Shown here: positions 57,128 to 64,000 of the stretch, one piece after another
Numbering within the stretch: the stretch's first letter is position 1
How the letters are laid out: each line of letters opens with the position of its first letter
Translations under genes and position numbers: made by a program
NCBI RefSeq assembly: GCF_000739815.1
Contig: NZ_BBJJ01000003.1
Location: forward strand, 1-64,000
Origin: Paraburkholderia mimosarum LMG 23256 = NBRC 106338
Lineage (GTDB): Bacteria; Pseudomonadota; Gammaproteobacteria; Burkholderiales; Burkholderiaceae
Length of the DNA: 64,000 nt
Direction: 5' to 3'
The notes under the pieces: generated by a model
Told to the model about the DNA's origin: nothing
Seen by the model: only the letters and a program-made list of their open reading frames with translations
The model's database searches: none

Positions 57128-58090
57128 TCAGCTGCCGCCAGACGGCGGACGGCGCCGCGTGCGCGTTCCATCCATGGTTCGTCCCCCCGGCGCCTCGCGC
57201 GTCGTAGCGCTCGCGCTGCGGCTCCCCTTGGCGCGCTTTTCCCGGGTTTCGTCGACATCCGTGGCATTCGACGATTTCGGGGCGCGCCCGCCGCTGGTCC
57301 TGCGCCCACTGTCCGGCCACGCCGGCGCCGGCACCGCATCGCCACTGGTTGGACCACTTTCCGGCCAGCCGATCTCCTCGCCTACCCGCGTGCGCACGAA
57401 GTCGATGTGCGTCTGCATCGCCGTGCGCGCCTCCTCGGGACGCCGGGCGGCGATCGCGTCGCACAGCGCCCGGTGCTGTTCCAGCAACCGGTCGGGCGCG
57501 TCCTCGTTCTGCACGCGCAACCCCGTGCCGTTGATCGTGATGTGCTCGCGCAACACGCCCAGCACGCTCGTATGCAGGTGCAGGAACATCGCGTTGTGCG
57601 AGGCCTGCGCAATCGCCTCGTGCAGTTTTGCGTCGGCGTCGGCCTCCGCAGCCTTGTCGTCCACTCGCCGCGTGCGCTCCAGTTCCTCCATCAGCGCACG
57701 GATGCGCGCAAGCTCGTCGTCGCTCGCGCGCAACGCCGCGAACCAGGCGGTGGCGCCTTCCAGCACGCGCCTGAATTCGAGGATGTCGTCGCGCAAGGCG
57801 GGATGATCGGCCACGAGTTGTCCCCATGGTGAAGCAAACCCCGTGCGCAACTGGTCGGTGACGAACACGCCCGCTCCCGGGCGGCTCTGCACGAGGCCGC
57901 GCGCGGCGAGCCGCTGGATCGCCTCGCGCACCGTATTGCGCGCCACCTCGTATTCCACCGCGAGCACGCGCTCCGAAGGCAGCTTCGCGCCCGCGCGCCA
58001 GGTGCCGTCGAGCAGCGACGTCTCCATCTGGCGCATCACGGTTTCCACGCGTCCGCGCGAGCCTGCCCTGCTCCTCATTGCCATAGCCAT
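57128..58090 (-). CDS. lldR: FadR/LldR-type GntR regulator of lactate utilisation
   Basis: 320 residues. GntR winged helix (LPSERVLAVEYEVARNTVRE, then AIQRLAARGLVQ, about 37-70) and an FCD effector domain with candidate metal-binding residues (LHEAIAQASHN, LEQHRALCDAI). It is divergent from lutACB-lldP and almost certainly controls it in response to lactate. Beyond about residue 235 a disordered Pro/Ser/Arg-rich tail of about 85 residues is unusual for the family. A PdhR/LldR-type dyad lies just upstream. Confidence 0.9.
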   Translation of the reverse strand: MAMAMRSRAGSRGRVETVMRQMETSLLDGTWRAGAKLPSERVLAVEYEVARNTVREAIQRLAARGLVQSRPGAGVFVTDQLRTGFASPWGQLVADHPALRDDILEFRRVLEGATAWFAALRASDDELARIRALMEELERTRRVDDKAAEADADAKLHEAIAQASHNAMFLHLHTSVLGVLREHITINGTGLRVQNEDAPDRLLEQHRALCDAIAARRPEEARTAMQTHIDFVRTRVGEEIGWPESGPTSGDAVPAPAWPDSGRRTSGGRAPKSSNATDVDETREKRAKGSRSASATTREAPGGRTMDGTRTRRRPPSGGS

Positions 58091-58133
58091 GCCACCCCGT
58101 GCCGTCCCCGAATTTCGCTGTCCAGGGCGGCCG

Positions 58134-58144
58134 TGGTCCAACCA
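58134..58144. promoter_or_regulatory. Putative LldR operator
   Basis: TGGT, three bases, ACCA: the arms and spacing of the PdhR/LldR consensus (TTGGTnnnACCAA). It lies 44 bases upstream of the regulator start, within the divergent promoter of the lactate operon. Confidence 0.55.
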
Positions 58145-58289
58145 GTTTGAACCGCGCGCCCGAAGCGGGAATTATGCGCTCAAACCAGCGCCCTTCCCCA
58201 AGCTGCGGATCCCGCCAACCCAGGCGGTCGCACAGGCTCAGCGGGCGCTACACGGCGTGCACCAACGCGCCAGGACACCGGAGCGAGAC

Positions 58290-59080
58290 ATGAAGCCACG
58301 GCAATACCCCAGCGCAAAGCGCCCCACCGACGTCTATCTGTTTGCTACCTGCCTCGTCGACCTGTTCGTGCCGCAAGCCGGCCTCGACGCGGTGAAGCTG
58401 CTCGAACGCGAAGGCCTCACGGTCCATTTCCCGCGCAGCCAAAGCTGCTGCGGCCAGCCCGCATACAGCAGCGGCAACCCGCGCCAGGCGCGCGAGGTGG
58501 CGCTCGCACAGCTCGGCCTCTTCGAAAATCCGTGGCCCGTGATCGTGCCCTCGGGCTCGTGCGCGGGCATGATGCGCCACCACTGGCCCACGCTGTTGGA
58601 CGACGATGCCGCGAACGCCCGGCGCGCCGCGGCGCTTTCGGAGCGCGTGTACGAGCTCACCGAGTTCCTCGTGCGCGTGCTGAACGTGGATTTCAGTGCG
58701 TACGCTGCCAAGGGTTCCGACGGGCAGGCCACTGAAAGCATCGTGCTTCACACCTCATGCGGGGCGCGGCGCGAGATGGGCACGCGCGTGCACGGCGTCG
58801 AAGCCGTGGATGCGCTGCCGGGCGTCACGCGTATCGAGCACGAACGCGAGTCGGAGTGCTGCGGCTTCGGCGGCACGTTCTCGCTCAAGCATCCCGACAT
58901 TTCCGGCGCGATGGTCGCCGACAAGATCGCCTCCGCCTGCGCGACCGGCTGCGAGCGCCTCGTTTCCGCCGACTGCGGCTGCCTGCTCAACATCGGCCAC
59001 GCGGCGGCGCACAAAGGCGCGCCCCTCGCTGTGGAGCACCTCGCCTCGTTCCTCTGGCGCCGCACCGGCGGGGAGGCCGC

Positions 59081-59084
<4 letters not shown>
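58290..59084 (+). CDS. lutA: L-lactate oxidation complex protein LutA
   Basis: A 264-residue iron-sulfur protein with the two CCG-type motifs of the family (QSCCGQPAYSSG and SECCGFGGTFSLK) plus the LHTSCGARREMG segment. LutA, LutB and LutC together oxidise L-lactate to pyruvate. First gene of the operon; overlaps lutC by four bases (ATGA). The order here is A-C-B. Confidence 0.93.
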
Positions 59085-61338
<2,254 letters not shown>

Positions 61339-61429
61339 CGCCCGGTTGATCCGGCATGCGAAACAAATCCCAAAGCATGCCTGACGACCACGGATACATT
61401 TTCTACCCGCATTATCGGAGGAGACCGAA

Positions 61430-63139
61430 GTGCAACCCTGGCACCAGACCTATATCCCACTCGGCAGTCTATGGCTTTCCGCGCTCGTAGCCGCCGTTCC
61501 CATTCTGTTTTTCTTCGTCGCGCTCGCCGGCCTGCGCATGAAGGGCCACGTCGCCGCGGCGATCACGCTGTTGCTCGCCCTCGCCGTGGCGATCTTCGAG
61601 TACGGCATGCCCGTGCGCCAGGCGCTCACCTCGGCGGGCTTCGGCTTCGCGTACGGCATCTGGCCGATCGCGTGGATCATCGTCACCGCAGTGTTCCTCT
61701 ACAAGATCGTCGTGAAGACGGGGCAGTTCGAAGTCATCCGCGCCTCGGTGCTCTCGATCACCGATGACCAGCGCCTGCAACTGCTGCTGATCGGCTTCTC
61801 GTTCGGCGCGTTCCTGGAAGGCGCGGCGGGCTTCGGCGCGCCTGTGGCGATCACGGCGGCGCTGCTCGTCGGCCTCGGCTTCGAGCCGCTCTATGCCGCG
61901 GGCCTGTGCCTCATCGCCAACACCGCGCCGGTCGCGTTCGGCGCGATGGGCATTCCCATCATCGTCGCGGGCCAGGTAACGGGCATCGACCCGTTCCTGA
62001 TCGGCGCGATGGCGGGCCGCCAGCTGCCCCTGCTGTCGCTCTTCGTGCCCTTCTGGCTCGTCTTCATCATGGACGGCAAGCGCGGCGTCAAGGAAACTTG
62101 GCCCGCCGCGCTCGTCGCGGGCGGCAGCTTCGCTGTTACGCAGTACTTCACGTCCAACCACATCGGACCCGAACTGCCGGACATCACCTCGGCGCTCGTG
62201 AGCCTCGTCGCGCTCGCCGCGTTCCTCAAGGTGTGGCAGCCGCGCCGTGCCGCGCAAGGCGCGAACGTGCGGGTTGGCGGCGGCGCGGTGGCGCTCGGCG
62301 GCTTCGGCGGTGGTATCGGCGGGTCGCGCATGGCGGCCTCGAGCCGCCAGGCTTCGCCGTACAGCGTCGCGCAAACCGTGCGCGCGTGGTCGCCGTTCAT
62401 CCTGCTCACCGCCATCGTGACGGTGTGGAGCCTCAAGCCGTTCAAGGCGCTCTTCGCAGCGAAGGGGCCGCTCGCCGGCACCGTTCTGAGCCTGCACGTG
62501 CCGGGGCTCGACCAGCTCGTCGTCCGCACGGCGCCGATCGTCGCGTCGCCCAAGCCCTATGAGGCCGTGTTCAAGCTCGACTGGCTCTCCGCCGTGGGCA
62601 CCGCGATCATGATCACGGCGATCCTTTCCGCCATCCTGCTGCGCATGAAGCCGCGTGCGGCCGTGGCCGCGTTCTTCGAGACGCTCGGCGAGCTGCGCCG
62701 CCCCGTGCTCTCGATCGGCCTCGTGCTCGCTTTCGCGTTCGTCGCGAACTACTCGGGCATGTCGTCGACGCTGGCGCTAGCACTAGCCGGCACGGGTGCC
62801 GCGTTCCCGTTCTTCTCGCCGTTCCTCGGCTGGCTCGGCGTCTTCCTCACGGGTTCCGATACCTCGTCGAACGCGCTGTTCTGCTCGCTCCAGCACACCA
62901 CGGCGCACCAGATCAACGTGTCGGACACCCTGCTCGTGGCGGCCAACACCTCGGGCGGCGTGAGCGGCAAGATGATCTCGCCGCAGTCGATCGCGGTGGC
63001 GTGCGCGGCAACGGGCCTCGTCGGCAAGGAGTCGTCGCTGTTCCGCTTCACGCTGCGTCACAGCCTGTTCTTCGCTGCCGTGGTGGGCGTGGTGACGCTG
63101 ATACAGGCCTATGTGCTCACGGGCATGATTCCGCAGTAA
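61430..63139 (+). CDS. lldP: L-lactate permease
   Basis: A 569-residue permease of the lactate permease family with about 12-14 membrane helices; the [31 protein letters not shown] and [19 protein letters not shown] segments are characteristic. It imports L-lactate with protons for the Lut enzymes. Initiation is at GTG with an excellent GGAGGAG site. It lies 91 bases after lutB and is probably in the same operon. A terminator follows. Confidence 0.94.
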   Translation: MQPWHQTYIPLGSLWLSALVAAVPILFFFVALAGLRMKGHVAAAITLLLALAVAIFEYGMPVRQALTSAGFGFAYGIWPIAWIIVTAVFLYKIVVKTGQFEVIRASVLSITDDQRLQLLLIGFSFGAFLEGAAGFGAPVAITAALLVGLGFEPLYAAGLCLIANTAPVAFGAMGIPIIVAGQVTGIDPFLIGAMAGRQLPLLSLFVPFWLVFIMDGKRGVKETWPAALVAGGSFAVTQYFTSNHIGPELPDITSALVSLVALAAFLKVWQPRRAAQGANVRVGGGAVALGGFGGGIGGSRMAASSRQASPYSVAQTVRAWSPFILLTAIVTVWSLKPFKALFAAKGPLAGTVLSLHVPGLDQLVVRTAPIVASPKPYEAVFKLDWLSAVGTAIMITAILSAILLRMKPRAAVAAFFETLGELRRPVLSIGLVLAFAFVANYSGMSSTLALALAGTGAAFPFFSPFLGWLGVFLTGSDTSSNALFCSLQHTTAHQINVSDTLLVAANTSGGVSGKMISPQSIAVACAATGLVGKESSLFRFTLRHSLFFAAVVGVVTLIQAYVLTGMIPQ

Positions 63140-63169
63140 TCGCGAAGTCGCTTGCAACGCGCCGTAATG

Positions 63170-63206
63170 AAAGCCGGTGCCCGCCGTATGCGGGCACCGG
63201 CTTTTT
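63170..63206 (+). terminator. Rho-independent terminator after lldP
   Basis: A 13-base perfect stem (AGCCGGTGCCCGC / GCGGGCACCGGCT) over a CGTAT loop, followed by five T. Confidence 0.92.
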
Positions 63207-63331
63207 CGCCTGCAACGGGCCGAAGCGAAAACACCTTGTTTTAAGGCACTTTTAAGCCGCCCTGCCTACCCTCTATTCATCCGGCACGCATTCGCGCCGG
63301 CATTCGGTCAACGAAACGATGGAGGTCAAAA

Positions 63332-63817
63332 ATGAAAGCACGTTCAACTCCGTGGATCGGCGCGGCGCTCGCGCTCGCCGTGGTGGTCGGCACACCGGGC
63401 GCGTGGGCGGCTACCCCGGCAACCGGGACGAACGGCGCAAGCGCAAACGACACGGCCGCGACCGCCGGCGTCCTCCCGCCCGCGCAGCACATGGGCGACA
63501 TCGCGTATGTCTCGGGCGGCATCGGCAGCGACCAGTCCGCGGCATTCAAGGCGGCGATGCCTCGATACCCGCTCTCGCTCGAATTCGCACAGCACTCGGC
63601 GGACGGCAACGAGTATCTCGCGGACGTCCCCGTGAAGATCGCCGACATGCATGGCAACCCCCTTCTCTCCACGCGCACGCGCGGCCCGTTCATGCTCGTT
63701 TCGATTCCCGATGGCCGCTACATCGTGACCGCGAGCCACGACGGCAATACCGAACGGCGCACGGTGGACATCGGCAAGACGACCCGCGCTCACGAGACCG
63801 TCGTCTGGCCGATGTGA
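63332..63817 (+). CDS. Secreted protein with carboxypeptidase-regulatory-like domain
   Basis: A 161-residue exported protein: signal peptide (GAALALAVVVGTPGAWA, cleavage near residue 27), an Ala/Thr/Asn linker, then a beta-sandwich-like region (YLADVPVKIADMHGNPLLST, then GPFMLVSIPDGRYIVTASHD) resembling carboxypeptidase regulatory-like (CarboxypepD) domains. GGAGG precedes the ATG. Probably periplasmic; function unknown. Confidence 0.75.
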   Translation: MKARSTPWIGAALALAVVVGTPGAWAATPATGTNGASANDTAATAGVLPPAQHMGDIAYVSGGIGSDQSAAFKAAMPRYPLSLEFAQHSADGNEYLADVPVKIADMHGNPLLSTRTRGPFMLVSIPDGRYIVTASHDGNTERRTVDIGKTTRAHETVVWPM

Positions 63818-64000
63818 TGGATCGAGCGTAATACAGCCGGCTCTTCGCGCGGCGTGCCCCGCCGAAGGGCAGCTTTGACGTGGACGCCATGCGCTTGAGC
63901 GAGGCGTACACCCACCACGTCAATGGCCTTTCCATCGCCACACCCGCTCGAATCGCTGATGCGTCGCGAGACCCTCTGCGAGATGGCCTGACCCGCTGCA
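63818..64000. other. Right edge, no recognised gene
   Basis: The last 183 bases contain a plus-strand frame from about 63889 that stays open to the window end, but it resembles nothing I know and has no clear ribosome-binding site. Confidence 0.35.

Noticed and set aside
63889..64000. Partial gene running off the right edge
   Set aside because: The frame is open but resembles nothing recognised and has no ribosome-binding site.

Overview
The window looks like a piece of a Burkholderiaceae genome, most likely Paraburkholderia, Caballeronia or a close relative. The evidence is high G+C with strong codon bias, leaving long open shadow frames opposite nearly every gene. Several protein types are also typical of that group: a Burkholderia-style phosphonate-associated GntR regulator, DUF4148 and DUF3562 proteins, a long aspartate carbamoyltransferase with an N-terminal helix-turn-helix, and a solo fliD. 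There is no rRNA, tRNA, CRISPR array, complete insertion sequence or prophage. The mix of transport, catabolism, regulation and redox genes suits a secondary chromosome, but that is inference.

Layout. 0.3-6.9 kb: a minus-strand 2-aminoethylphosphonate cluster (phnS-phnT-phnU-phnV, GntR regulator, PhnZ-type HD oxygenase) followed upstream by a DeoR regulator. 7.1-8.7 kb: a UbiB/ABC1-like protein whose kinase motifs are all degraded. 8.9-21 kb: accessory single genes (EamA exporter, L,D-transpeptidase, small RRM-like and HNH-like proteins, DUF1993, LysE/Lrp pair, Nudix, aminotransferase, LacI with an isocitrate lyase/PEP mutase-superfamily enzyme, LysR with an F420-reductase-like protein). 21-25 kb: glycine-zipper protein, membrane chemoreceptor, ArsR with an Old Yellow Enzyme. 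26-29 kb: DapA paralog and a bactofilin / coiled-coil membrane protein / M23 peptidase operon. 29.7-33.2 kb: HTH-pyrB, a dehydrogenase remnant and a cNMP-thioredoxin-reductase-like fusion without CxxC.

33.6-38.3 kb: a periplasmic molybdenum aldehyde oxidoreductase (paoABC type) with its cofactor cytidylyltransferase. 39-46.5 kb: Cache chemoreceptor, a second FtsI-like transpeptidase, DUF4148 protein, Crp-family regulator divergent from an acyl-CoA synthetase, and a small secreted protein. 46.5-47.3 kb: an 836-base gap with several terminators and nested inverted repeats, the best candidate here for unannotated RNA. 47.3-50.9 kb: YigZ/IMPACT protein, solo fliD behind a near-perfect sigma-28 promoter, two small envelope proteins. 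50.9-53.8 kb: A+T-rich gap with a DnaA box, a stand-alone transposase-type HTH protein, a diguanylate cyclase. 53.9-57 kb: PiT phosphate transporter convergent with PPK2, and a VOC protein. 57.1-63.2 kb: L-lactate utilisation (lldR-like regulator divergent from lutA-lutC-lutB-lldP). 63.3-63.8 kb: a secreted protein.

Themes: phosphorus acquisition and storage (phosphonate uptake and oxidation, PiT, PPK2), molybdoenzyme aldehyde detoxification, lactate oxidation, envelope/cell-shape proteins, and motility or c-di-GMP signalling. Most product calls rest on recognised motifs; starts were chosen from ribosome-binding sites and family-typical N-termini.
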